From NCBI GenBank assembly GCA_020638995.1, contig JACKHM010000002.1:248001-312000 (forward strand): a DNA stretch of 64,000 bases. The letters are read 5' to 3'. The position numbers and the translations under genes were made by a program. Source of the stretch: Planctomycetaceae bacterium (GTDB lineage: Bacteria > Planctomycetota > Planctomycetia > Pirellulales > Pirellulaceae). The notes below the pieces were generated by a model. The model was not told the origin of the DNA and ran no database searches. It saw only the letters and a list, made by a program, of their open reading frames with translations. Below, piece by piece: positions 7,523-15,529 of this stretch (positions are counted from its first letter, which is position 1; each line of letters begins with the position of its first letter).

Positions 7523-9505
7523 GTGCGAACTGGAAATGGTTTGAAGACGAGCGGGGGGAGATCCCGCCGGAGTAACCTCTAGCCAAGGGCTCCGTATCGA
7601 GTGTTGCAGCCAGCGTATAAGACCAAACGTCGAAGTCGCTGGTTGAAGCGTACACAGAAAGGTAGTGAGGATGAAAGGTAGGGAGTAGCTGGCCCGCCCT
7701 GAATGGTATTGAGCTCCGAAATCTTTGTACCTATTGGAACCTGCCCAGGGTGTGTTCATGCCTGAAGGCAACATCCCGCAACGCGTCATGGCGAGTGCTG
7801 CGGGAAGACCCGGAGTCCAAGGCCCATTCGCGCTACACACCACGTCGTCAAGGCAACCAGTGAGGCCCTGAGGTTCTTAACTTTAACGCGAAGACCAATC
7901 ACGGAAGGTTGAGTATGCCGGACAAGTCGAAACGACAAGAAAGGCAAACGACGTTCAGGGAGTCGGATGGCGGAATAGTACCGCAGCAGCGCGAAGACCA
8001 ATCGCGTGAAACCACGCCGGGTAATGCCGGTCGAGGGAAGGCCGCCAAGCTAACACGCGATGCAGACCGGGCATCGACCGTACACAGTGACGGTTTTTCG
8101 GTGCTAACTCGGCTGGATCGCATCACCAAGAGAGCGAAAGACGATCACACGGCGACGTTCAACAACCTTTATACGCTGTTGACGTACGACCTGTTGTGGC
8201 TCGCCTTCCGCAAGCTGAAGCGAGACAAGGCACCGGGAATCGACGGCGTGACGGTGGATCAATACGAGGAGAAGCTGCAGGAGAATCTGCTCGACCTCGA
8301 ATCCAGATTGCATCGTCAAAGCTACCGACCCCAACCCAGCCTGCGTCGCGACATCCCGAAAGGCGATGGCAAGACGCGTCCGCTGGGGCTCGCCTGCGTG
8401 GAAGACAAGATCGTTCAACGGGCGGTCGTGATGATTCTGGAACGGATCTACGAAGTGGACTTTTGCGACACCTCGTACGGCTTCCGCCCAGGACGCTCCT
8501 GCCATCAGGCATTGAGTGTGCTCGGTCAGAACATCGCAACGAAGAGAGTGAACTGGATATCGGACGCAGACATTGCTGGCTTCTTTGATCATGTGTGTCA
8601 CGAGCGGCTCGTCGAGTTGCTCGGCAATCGGATTACAGACCCTCGCATGCTGTGGTTGATCCGGCGCTTTCTGAAGGCGGGTGTGATGATCGAAGGTCGT
8701 CGCTGGGACACGGACGAAGGCGTGCCTCAAGGTTCGAGTCTGTCACCTCTACTTGCCAACGTGTATCTGCACTACGTCTTGGACCTATGGTTCGAGCGAG
8801 ACGTGCGGCCACGGCTGCAAGGCGAGGCGTACCTCATTCGCTATGCCGATGATTTCATCGCGGCGTTTGAGTTGGAATCGGACGCGAGACGTTTTCAAGA
8901 CGTGCTGCCCAAGCGATTGGCCCGGTTCTCGCTGACGCTGGCCGAGGAGAAAACGAAGCTGCTACGGTTTGGCCGTTTTTCCCGGCGCGATAGCCAGCGA
9001 CTGGGTGAAGGGACTCCCGGCACGTTCGACTTTCTCGGCTTTACGCATTACTGCGGCAGGAGTCGCGCGGGAAGATTCAAGTTGAAGCGGAGGACGGCCA
9101 AGAAGAAGTTCAAGGCGAAAGTGCGTGCGTTAAAGGATTGGTTTCACCACCACCTGTCGACCCCGTTGTCGGAGATGTGGGAGACGTTGAATGCGAAGCT
9201 CCGCGGCCACTATCAATACTACGGCATCAATGATAATTGGCCGTGGCTGATGAAGTTCCGCGGTATGGCGAAGTGGCTGGCCCATCGCTGGCTGAATCGC
9301 CGTTCGCAGTCGAATTCGATGAACTGGTCCGAGTTTCACAAGTACGCTGACCGCCACGAGCTTGCCAGCCCTCGGCGGCTGACGGATCTGATCGCGATGA
9401 GCCGAGCGGTATGATAAGATTGGTGACAAGTGTTAGCTGGGAGCCGGATGCGTTAGCCGCGCTCGTCCGGTTCTGAGAGGGTGCGGAGACTCAATTGAGC
9501 ACGGT
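7523..9505 (+). mobile_element. Group II intron (ribozyme plus intron-encoded protein); ends approximate
   Basis: The left end is placed at GTGCG (7523), the conserved group II 5' end, and the right end a few bases after domain VI. Domain V is visible at 9441-9476: GAGCCGGATGCG, then TCCGGTTC closing the basal stem. A domain VI-like hairpin with the CTC-AATT-GAG tip follows at 9482-9502. The reverse transcriptase gene lies in the position of domain IV. About 390 bases before it would hold domains I-III. The exact 3' boundary and exon-binding sites were not determined by folding. Confidence 0.75.
7915..9414 (+). CDS. ltrA: Group II intron reverse transcriptase/maturase
   Basis: A 499-residue protein from the ATG at 7915, with GGAAGG upstream. 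It has the retroviral-type reverse transcriptase blocks in order: KRDKAPGIDGVTVD, RPLGLACVEDKIVQRAV, YGFRPGRSCHQAL, GVPQGSSLSPLLANVYLH, and the catalytic YADDF near residue 308. The X/maturase domain follows (LNAKLRGHYQYYGIN, MKFRGMAKWLAHRWLNRR). No C-terminal HNH endonuclease domain is seen. Its role is intron splicing and retrohoming. No frameshift or missing catalytic residue is apparent, so the element may be active. Confidence 0.93.
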   Translation: MPDKSKRQERQTTFRESDGGIVPQQREDQSRETTPGNAGRGKAAKLTRDADRASTVHSDGFSVLTRLDRITKRAKDDHTATFNNLYTLLTYDLLWLAFRKLKRDKAPGIDGVTVDQYEEKLQENLLDLESRLHRQSYRPQPSLRRDIPKGDGKTRPLGLACVEDKIVQRAVVMILERIYEVDFCDTSYGFRPGRSCHQALSVLGQNIATKRVNWISDADIAGFFDHVCHERLVELLGNRITDPRMLWLIRRFLKAGVMIEGRRWDTDEGVPQGSSLSPLLANVYLHYVLDLWFERDVRPRLQGEAYLIRYADDFIAAFELESDARRFQDVLPKRLARFSLTLAEEKTKLLRFGRFSRRDSQRLGEGTPGTFDFLGFTHYCGRSRAGRFKLKRRTAKKKFKAKVRALKDWFHHHLSTPLSEMWETLNAKLRGHYQYYGINDNWPWLMKFRGMAKWLAHRWLNRRSQSNSMNWSEFHKYADRHELASPRRLTDLIAMSRAV

Positions 9506-9705
9506 CGTAATCTTGAGACACCACAACGGGAAACCCAGTGGCCAACAGTGAATCCCACTTCGACCTAAACTCGAAAGACTCCAATCTACTCGCCGTGAGT
9601 GGCGGGCCACGTCCGACTTGAAGCAATGTTTTCCGGTCGCCGCCACGTTAACCTGGCCGTAGGTTGGTGGAGCACGTGACAACGTGACTGACACGGAGAC
9701 GAAAG
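9506..9705. other. Gap between intron and exported protein gene
   Basis: No gene is recognised in these 200 bases. They should include the 3' exon side of the intron insertion and the promoter of the next gene, whose ribosome-binding site (GGAGACG) lies just before 9706. Confidence 0.4.
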
Positions 9706-10371
9706 ATGACAAATTGTTCGCGACTCCTGTGTGCTCTCTTCGTTCTTGCAGCAAGTGGTTCCACGTGTGTCCGTGTCGCGTCGGCGCAGTACGATGATCT
9801 GCTTATTCTTTCGGACCAGACCGTCCGCGACGAACTCAAGCTGGATGCCGGACAATCTCGTGTCGTGGACGGCCTTCGCGCTGCTCGAACCAAGGAATGG
9901 AACGATTGGTATCAAAACAATTACCTAACGATTCCGCGCGACGAACGTGGCAAAGTAGCACGTAAAAAACTAGATGCCTTCTCCATTACGGTCGCGCAAA
10001 AACACCACGCAATGCTGAAAGACGCGCTGCAACCGGCGCAGCTTGAGCGTCTTCGAGAAATCGTAATTCAACTGAGAAGCACTTCGTTGGCATTGATGCT
10101 AAAAAGAAATCCAGAGATCATTGAATCGCTGCAACTTTCCGACGAACAAATGCGGCAAATCGAAAACACTGGAGATCGCAATGAAGCGATCAAAGCCTTT
10201 GGTCTTCAGGGTGATGAACGCACAAGAGCGATAAATGAATGGGCAAAAAATCGCAATCAAGAGATTCTGGATGTGTTTACGGCCGCGCAACGCGCGAAGC
10301 TGGATGCTTTGAAAGGCGCGCCGTTCGATCTGTCGTCACTAAACGGTCCACATGCACAATCTCGCGAGTAA
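9706..10371 (+). CDS. Exported helical protein, Spy/CpxP-like in appearance
   Basis: 221 residues. The start ATG follows CACGGAGACGAAAG. A signal peptide covers residues 1-27 (cleavage after VASAQ or nearby). The mature part is almost entirely charged helix, with repeated L-x-x-x-Q-x-x-R/K patterns (LSDQTVRDELKLDAGQ, LQPAQLERLREIVIQL, LQLSDEQMRQIE, FTAAQRAKLDAL). These resemble the LxxQ-type helical repeats of periplasmic Spy/CpxP proteins and of many planctomycete secreted proteins of unknown function. A periplasmic chaperone or metal-stress role is possible but not shown. Confidence 0.7.
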   Translation: MTNCSRLLCALFVLAASGSTCVRVASAQYDDLLILSDQTVRDELKLDAGQSRVVDGLRAARTKEWNDWYQNNYLTIPRDERGKVARKKLDAFSITVAQKHHAMLKDALQPAQLERLREIVIQLRSTSLALMLKRNPEIIESLQLSDEQMRQIENTGDRNEAIKAFGLQGDERTRAINEWAKNRNQEILDVFTAAQRAKLDALKGAPFDLSSLNGPHAQSRE

Positions 10372-10474
10372 ATACGATATCTAAGCGTGAGCTTGCAACA
10401 CCAACGAACCATCGGCTGCACCTTACTTTCCGCACATCTCGGAACCGAAAAGTCGGTGATGGGCGGGGTGGCGG

Positions 10475-10750
10475 CTAGTGGCTGCGACCGTAGCTCGCGG
10501 GTGAGTTGCCGAGGAGTTTCATCAGTTGACGCTGGATGGGCGTCGGGTCCGTGTAAAGGTCTTCGGTCGCGTCGTCTGACTTGGTGAGGCGGTGACGGCT
10601 TAACGACTCCATGACGTCGGTCACGCGACGTGTCGTCGGGCGGCGGCAGGCACGGTCTTCCGGATACATCGGCAGCGACTCCAAGTCCGCCTCCGCCATC
10701 GCACCACGCAACTCGGGTTCGATCAGCGTCTGGAGCAGCAGCGACGGCGT
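10475..10750 (-). pseudogene. IS1634-like transposase C-terminal remnant
   Basis: The minus strand encodes LLLQTLIEPELRGAM followed by SLPMYPEDRACRRPTTRRV and ends PTPIQRQLMKLLGNSPASYG. This tail is typical of IS1634-type transposases (the LPLYPE-R-C-PTT-R pattern, then an LT-LQ-LL-LLG ending). The catalytic N-terminal part is missing: the recognisable protein stops at about 10750, exactly where the plus-strand IS4 remnant begins. I am fairly but not fully sure of the family. Confidence 0.55.
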
Positions 10751-10953
10751 GTTGCGAATCGCGACGAACTTGTTGGACGTTCCGGCTGAAGTGATCGCGT
10801 TGATCTTTTCCGAACGCTGGGCGGTGGAGATCTTTTTTCGCTTCTTCAAACATCTGCTCGGCTGCCGCCACTTGCTGAGCGCCGATCAAAACGGCATTAA
10901 GATCCAGACGTATTGTGCGATCATCGCTTGCCTGTTGATTGCGTTGTGGACGG

Positions 10954-10962
10954 GTCGCAAGC
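10954..10962. repeat. Left target-site duplication of the IS4 element
   Basis: GTCGCAAGC, repeated identically at 12587-12595 on the other side of the element. A duplication of about 9 bp fits the IS4/IS50/IS10 group. Confidence 0.85.
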
Positions 10963-12369
10963 TTAGGTTTGACCACATCTTTTGAGGTTAGCGGCGTCGT
11001 AGCCGTCGAGCATGGCTTGGAGTTTGGTCCAGCCGCGCCAGAGGACAAGCCAACCGGGGTGGCGGTCGCGTTTGCGGTTTTGATGGCCGCCGAGCCGCGC
11101 TAACGCGTAATAGAATTCATGTACCGTCATGCCGACGCGGACTTCCCGATAACGCTGCAGACTCATCACCTCCACATACTCCGTCGCCAACAGCGTACTG
11201 GCCAAACGCGTCTTGGCGTCCGGCTGGCGACTCGCATCACGCAGGTTTAGCAGCGTCACCGCCACCACCGACAACAACGCGATCGCCGGTTCCAAGCGAT
11301 CGATCGTGGTGAATTGCATGTCTTCGATTTGACAACCGGTCTTTTGCGCCTTGTGATATTCCTCCACGATCCAACGCCGCTCGTACCAACCGGTCACGCG
11401 CCAGGCGTCCTCCAACGTCGCGACCGGTTCGTTGTTCAGCAGCGTCCAATCGATGGCTTTCTCGCCCGCGGGCGGAGTGACTTCCGTGATCTGCACGACG
11501 TACAACGGCAGCGGCTGGTCGCCATGCTCGCCGTGCTTGGCATGCGGCGGACAGATCAAGAGGGGGCCGCCACGCACGATGAACTCGGCGGCCTTCCGCG
11601 CCGCGCGGCCCTTTTGAGCCTGCACGTCCATCGTGAAGCGGCCCAACTCCGGCAGGTCGCGGGCGTACTCCTTCAGATAACATTGCCGACCGACCGCCTC
11701 GTGACCGGCATACACCTTGCGGACCTTGCAGGCACGGATCACGAATCGCCGGCCGCTGTGGAATTCGTGTTCGAGAAACTCGAACGTGTCGGAGCCTTGA
11801 TCGCAGATGTCGATCAGCTTCTCCGCGGCCAGCAAATGTTCTGTCCCGCGCAGCCACAACCGACTCTCGCGCGAGTCTCGCTCGCGGCACTCGGTCAAGG
11901 TTTCGTGATCGGGAACGTCCGCGCGGTGATGCAAGACCTGATCCATCAGCCCCAACACTTCCCCCGTCTCCGCTTCCACGGCTAACACGTTTTGACACAC
12001 ATAACCGCGCCGCGTCCCTTTGCCGATTTGTCCCAAGTCCTCCATCAGCGACGTGAGCGTCGTGTAGTCCAACTCGGTGGCGTCATGCACCAGCAGCACC
12101 GCTCCTGGACAAGCGGCGATCCGCTTCAGCGTATGTTGCCGGGCGGCTGCGAGGAGGGCCGCATGTGTCACGTCATCGCAATCGCACAGCCGATAGAAGG
12201 CCCGCAAGTCGGCGGGCGAAGCGAGCTTGTTGGGGAGCGTGCCGCCCGGATGCCGCCGCATCAAGTCAAAGGTTTCGACTAACCGCGCAGTGCGGCGTTG
12301 GTCTCCCAATTCTGCGTGGCCGAAGATGGCCTGACCCAAACTGACTTCCGTTTCGTAGGCATTCGACAT
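10963..12369 (-). CDS. IS4-family transposase (intact)
   Basis: 468 residues. The N-terminal domain has the Tn5/IS50-like pattern IFGHAELGDQRRTARLVETF. The DDE residues are visible: the first Asp in VLLVHDATELDYT, the second in DICDQGSDTFEF, and the Glu in the YREK-type signature WYERRWIVEEYHKAQKTGC. The C-terminus ends LKRCGQT, and its TAA stop (10963-10965) is formed by the very end of the terminal repeat. No frameshift is seen, so it should be functional. Its GC-rich, uninterrupted state contrasts with the decayed transposases around it, which suggests a recent arrival. Confidence 0.92.
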   Translation of the reverse strand: MSNAYETEVSLGQAIFGHAELGDQRRTARLVETFDLMRRHPGGTLPNKLASPADLRAFYRLCDCDDVTHAALLAAARQHTLKRIAACPGAVLLVHDATELDYTTLTSLMEDLGQIGKGTRRGYVCQNVLAVEAETGEVLGLMDQVLHHRADVPDHETLTECRERDSRESRLWLRGTEHLLAAEKLIDICDQGSDTFEFLEHEFHSGRRFVIRACKVRKVYAGHEAVGRQCYLKEYARDLPELGRFTMDVQAQKGRAARKAAEFIVRGGPLLICPPHAKHGEHGDQPLPLYVVQITEVTPPAGEKAIDWTLLNNEPVATLEDAWRVTGWYERRWIVEEYHKAQKTGCQIEDMQFTTIDRLEPAIALLSVVAVTLLNLRDASRQPDAKTRLASTLLATEYVEVMSLQRYREVRVGMTVHEFYYALARLGGHQNRKRDRHPGWLVLWRGWTKLQAMLDGYDAANLKRCGQT

Positions 12370-12586
12370 GGCATGAACATCCTTGCGAGGAGAAAAGTAG
12401 GAGGAGCACAGTCCGTTCTACGCACCTGCCTACCTCGTTGCTCAACCGCACAGGGCGATTGCAACAATGACAAACGGTCCGCGTCGCCCCACCCCCTCAT
12501 CACCAACCAACTTGACTCCGCTATCGCCAACCGCTACCACAAAACGCTTTGCAATAATTACTCAGGAAGTTGTGGTCAAATCTAAG
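10963..12586 (-). mobile_element. Intact IS4-family insertion sequence (about 1.62 kb)
   Basis: Imperfect terminal inverted repeats of about 20 bases are visible at 10962-10981 and 12567-12586. They share the core TTTGACCACA with two mismatches over the repeat. The target is duplicated as GTCGCAAGC at 10954-10962 and 12587-12595 (8 bp if the terminal C belongs to the IS). The target is codon-precise inside the older transposase remnant. The element carries a single full-length transposase gene on the minus strand, with a leader of about 217 bases. Confidence 0.9.
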
Positions 12587-12595
12587 GTCGCAAGC
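12587..12595. repeat. Right target-site duplication of the IS4 element
   Basis: GTCGCAAGC, the second copy of the duplicated target, directly after the terminal repeat. In the remnant gene it encodes the RK of the WTGRK-PTLRTYE junction. Confidence 0.85.
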
Positions 12596-12715
12596 CAACG
12601 CTTCGCACGTACGAAATGATTTGCTTCTACTTCACCGGCCTAGCCGATGAAGACGAGTTGATGCAGCACCTCGAAAAACTGAAGCCTCAAGCCGCGTAGA
12701 GAAGTGTTGGCCTTC

Positions 12716-12746
12716 ATCTCTGCGTCGCTTCACGCTGCGCAGAGAT
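12716..12746. repeat. Perfect 9-bp inverted repeat
   Basis: ATCTCTGCG (12716-12724) and CGCAGAGAT (12738-12746) with a 13-base loop. It begins 17 bases after the stop of the IS4 transposase remnant. It may be a terminator or the old IS end; there is no T run. Confidence 0.45.
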
Positions 12747-12960
12747 CACCTTTCGCCGGCTACGTCGGCTAACCGTTTCACCACCACCGCCAGATGCCTC
12801 CCCTCCACGAAACCCGCTGCCTCACACACATTGCCAACAACTCCCGTGCCGAACACTATTGGGACAAGTCCAGTTTGCCGTTCGACCTGTCCCTGTTTCT
12901 GTCCCTGCGCAGTGACGTGCAACTGGCTTGGTCGTTCGGTGGTCCTCTCGTTTCATAAAA

Positions 12961-13065
12961 GTAGCCATCACTTTCCGAGTGATGAGCGCAAGACGTGTGG
13001 GTGGATCACTCGGAGAGTGATGAGTGCAAGTTGTGTGGGCGGATCACTCGGAGAGTGATGGCTAC
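12961..13065. repeat. Palindromic repeat array flanked by GTAGCCATCACT / AGTGATGGCTAC
   Basis: The unit starts GTAGCCATCACT and ends AGTGATGGCTAC, so the 105-base block is bounded by an inverted repeat. Inside, a 38-base unit is repeated directly (starting GTGATGAG at 12979 and 13017), with each copy ending ATCACTCGGAGA. The two copies differ at only a few positions. The arrangement is a strong potential cruciform and looks like a dispersed intergenic palindrome family of the REP type. No coding potential. Confidence 0.8.
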
Positions 13066-13387
13066 GATAGTGTCGCGCTGATACTTCCATTGAATGACCG
13101 ATCCAAGCTGACACGGCGTGCTGGGGAGATTGACCCGCCCTTCCGTTCTCGTAAGACGAACGAAGTGTTTGTTAGATATCCGACTACTGCGTTAGACCTG
13201 CACTTTTGACGATTGCTCGCAAATTAGGGCGAAGGTTGTTCCTTCTTATCTTCACGGTAGGCAAGTCGAAGCTCGGGCGTCGCTGGGGCACCGCAAACCG
13301 CTTCCAAACTCATGGAGCAACGTAAAACTCGTTGGCTTTGCCGAACTCGCGTTACTGATACAAATTGAGTTCGGAGTTGCGGAACTT

Positions 13388-13918
13388 TCAGGTGGTTGGC
13401 GCGACCTCGATATCAACGCCCAACTGGTCTCCGATTAGCTGCAAGTTCTCACGCAAATCTTCGATGGTCAGCGAGACCGGCAACTCAAGTTGAGCCTCCA
13501 TTTGAAACAATGGTGCAGCGCTCATCGGTGCTGCTACCAACTCGGTCTCCATCGACTCGACATTAATGTTGTGTTTGGCCAGATATGCCGCTACGTCGTG
13601 AACGATGCCCTCATGGTCGGCACCTTTCAAGCGAAGTACGCAGAGCGTGTGTTCTTTACTTGCGGCTTGTACATTTGGTGACGTACGTTTAACCGCGACG
13701 GTAATCTTGTCGGTTGCCAACAAACTTAGAGCTGCGGTTAGCTTCTCGGCCCGGTCGGCAGCCACGCTTATCATGACGATGCCAGCGAAATCGCCGCCGA
13801 GTCTGGCAAAGCGGCTCTCTTCCCAGTTCCCGCCGTGAGCAACAACCACGTCCGTCACGCGCTCAACAATTCCGGGCCGGTCAGGACAGGTGATCGTTAC
13901 TAACAGAAAGCTTTTCAT
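13388..13918 (-). CDS. Two-ACT-domain regulator, GcvR-like
   Basis: 176 residues from the ATG at 13918, preceded by CGAGGAGCCAAT. An upstream in-frame extension lacks a ribosome-binding site. Two ACT domains are visible. The first (residues 1-80) opens MKSFLLVTITCPDRPGIVERVTDVV, with GGNWEESRFARLGGDFAGIVMI. The second (about 92-172) has HTLCVLRLKGADHEGIVHDVAAYLAKHNINVESMETE. This arrangement matches the glycine cleavage system repressor GcvR family. Ligand binding (glycine or another amino acid) and partner are inferred from family only. No gcv genes are in the window. Confidence 0.82.
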   Translation of the reverse strand: MKSFLLVTITCPDRPGIVERVTDVVVAHGGNWEESRFARLGGDFAGIVMISVAADRAEKLTAALSLLATDKITVAVKRTSPNVQAASKEHTLCVLRLKGADHEGIVHDVAAYLAKHNINVESMETELVAAPMSAAPLFQMEAQLELPVSLTIEDLRENLQLIGDQLGVDIEVAPTT

Positions 13919-14142
13919 ATTGGCTCCTCGATTGTTTTCCACGTCCGCGAGATGCACGGCGCGAAGAGCAAGTGATACTCGTAACCCGCGATTCTGACTT
14001 TCATCGCGAAGTGTTGCAATCCGGGACCGTTGCAGTTGAGCGGCTGGCAAGCTTGCTTCGCGAACTTTACAGTGTCACACTATTCGTTCTGACGTTGAAG
14101 ATCCCTCTTTACCAACACCAAATCTTTCATTTCACTTTGCTT

Positions 14143-15426
14143 ATGCACAGATCGCGACAGACTCTCGACCGCCGCACCTGCCTTTCCTTGCTCGGCCTTT
14201 CCACATTGAGGCCCACGTTGACTTTCGCGCGCACTGAGCAGCCAAAACGCATCTTGCTGCGTTCGTCTTGGCAGACGGTTAATATCGGCGACATTGCTCA
14301 CACACCCGGAGTGCTACGCATTCTGGAGATGCACTTGCCGAATGTGGAGGTCACGCTTTGGCCCAGCCGGATCGATAACGGTGTCGATGGCTTGCTGCGT
14401 TCGCGGTTTCCGAAGCTGAAGATCGCGTTGCCTGGATCGGAAGAACTCAAGCGGGCCTTCTCGGAGTGTGATTTTCTCCTGCACGGGTCGGGCGCATCGC
14501 TCGTCGCAGAGCGGGACGTGATCCGCTGGCGCGAGGAGACCGGAAAGCCTTATGGTGTCTATGGGATCACGCTTCCTCCCAAAAAGTCGTCCTCCACCAC
14601 GCAGACGTCGCCAGAAGCAATGGCTCGAACCATTGAAGTGTTGAGTGACGCGAACTTTGTCTTCTTCCGCGACTCGAAATCTCTGGCTTTTGCGAAGGCA
14701 TCCGGTTGCAGTGCGCCGGTGATGGAATTCGGTCCCGACGGGGCTTTCGCGTGTGACTTGCGTGATGACCAGAAGGCGAAGGAATTCTTGCATCAACACG
14801 ACCTTGATGCGGGTAAGTTTCTTTGCTGCATTCCGCGGTTGCGCTATACGCCATACTGGACGATAAAGGACGTTCCGTTCGATGCCGCGAAGCACGCTCG
14901 CAATGAAGCCCTGAAGGAGCACGACCACGCACCTTTGCGTCAGGCGATTATCGAAGTCGCGAAGCAAACCGACTTGAAGATCCTGCTCTGTCCCGAAGAT
15001 CAGACGCAAATGAAAGTCGCTAAGGAAATGTTGTTTGATCCGTTGCCCGCCGAGACAAAGCAACGCGTTGTGTGGCGACCGAACTACTGGTTGACGGGCG
15101 AAGCGATTAGCACCTACGTGCGAAGTGCTGGGCTATTCGGCAACGAAATGCACTCGCCAATCATGTGTATCGGGCATGGCGTGCCGGCAATCGTCTGCCG
15201 CTGGGAGGAGCAGACATCGAAGGGCTTTATGTGGCAAGACATCGGGCTCGGCGATTGGCTGTTCGATTTTGACAAGGAAGAAGACGTTAGGCGACTGCCC
15301 GATGCCGTCGTCGCAATGGCAAGCGACGCCGCGACCGCGAAGGAAAGAGCAGCTATGGCGAAGCTGTTTGTTGAACGCAGGCAGCGTGCCACAATGCAGG
15401 TTCTCAAGGAAGTCCTCACGTCGTGA
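14143..15426 (+). CDS. Polysaccharide pyruvyl transferase-like protein with Tat-like signal
   Basis: 427 residues from the ATG at 14143. The frame is open further upstream but has no ribosome-binding site and no conserved content there. The N-terminus SRQTLDRRTCLSLLGLS is twin-arginine-like. The body shows family features: LLRSSWQTVNIGDIAHTPGVLRILE, FLLHGSGASLVAERDV, FVFFRDSKSLAFAKASGC, FGPDGAF, and a late VRSAGLFGNEMHSPIMCIGHGVPAIV. These fit the polysaccharide pyruvyl transferase family (ketal pyruvate on sugars). Planctomycete members with export signals are common and their activity is unknown. Confidence 0.75.
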   Translation: MHRSRQTLDRRTCLSLLGLSTLRPTLTFARTEQPKRILLRSSWQTVNIGDIAHTPGVLRILEMHLPNVEVTLWPSRIDNGVDGLLRSRFPKLKIALPGSEELKRAFSECDFLLHGSGASLVAERDVIRWREETGKPYGVYGITLPPKKSSSTTQTSPEAMARTIEVLSDANFVFFRDSKSLAFAKASGCSAPVMEFGPDGAFACDLRDDQKAKEFLHQHDLDAGKFLCCIPRLRYTPYWTIKDVPFDAAKHARNEALKEHDHAPLRQAIIEVAKQTDLKILLCPEDQTQMKVAKEMLFDPLPAETKQRVVWRPNYWLTGEAISTYVRSAGLFGNEMHSPIMCIGHGVPAIVCRWEEQTSKGFMWQDIGLGDWLFDFDKEEDVRRLPDAVVAMASDAATAKERAAMAKLFVERRQRATMQVLKEVLTS

Positions 15427-15529
15427 ATCGCCACACACAACTAGCCGCATACCGACGGGACGCTTGTGTGCCGCATTCAAATGCTGATACCGTTTTCAAT
15501 TAATGAGTCTATGATCTGGAGTCAGATAG

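Larger units (their letters stand above)
10750..12699 (+). pseudogene. IS4-family transposase C-terminal remnant, split by a younger IS
   Basis: The first part (10750-10962) encodes LRIATNLLDVPAEVIAL, RWAVEIFFRFFKHLLGCRHLL and LIALWTGRK, the YREK-like region and tail of an IS4-family transposase. The frame is broken by an insertion at 10962. It resumes at 12587 with RKPTLRTYEMICFYF and LMQHLEKLKPQAA, ending at a TAG at 12697-12699. Removing the intervening element and one copy of its target repeat restores one continuous frame. The N-terminal catalytic portion is absent, so the gene was already dead or was cut by the rearrangement at about 10750. Confidence 0.85.
12700..13387. other. Gene-free repeat-bearing region
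   Basis: I find no supported gene in 688 bases. Contents: a hairpin ATCTCTGCG / CGCAGAGAT at 12716-12746, just after the remnant transposase and perhaps part of its IS end, and the palindromic repeat array at 12961-13065. The remainder shows no recognisable feature. Confidence 0.5.

Noticed and set aside
10257..11048. 263-codon minus-strand frame across IS remnants
   Set aside because: Runs through the exported protein gene, two transposase remnants and the IS end in a frame matching none of them.
12961..13065. Possible CRISPR array
   Set aside because: Only two direct units, no spacers of similar length that differ, and no cas genes in the window; it is a palindromic repeat.
13972..14142. 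N-terminal extension of the pyruvyl transferase-like protein (MILVTRDSDF...)
   Set aside because: Looks a little like a toxin-type PIN/DUF5615 motif, but it has no ribosome-binding site and continues as hydrophobic junk; the ATG at 14143 gives a proper signal.
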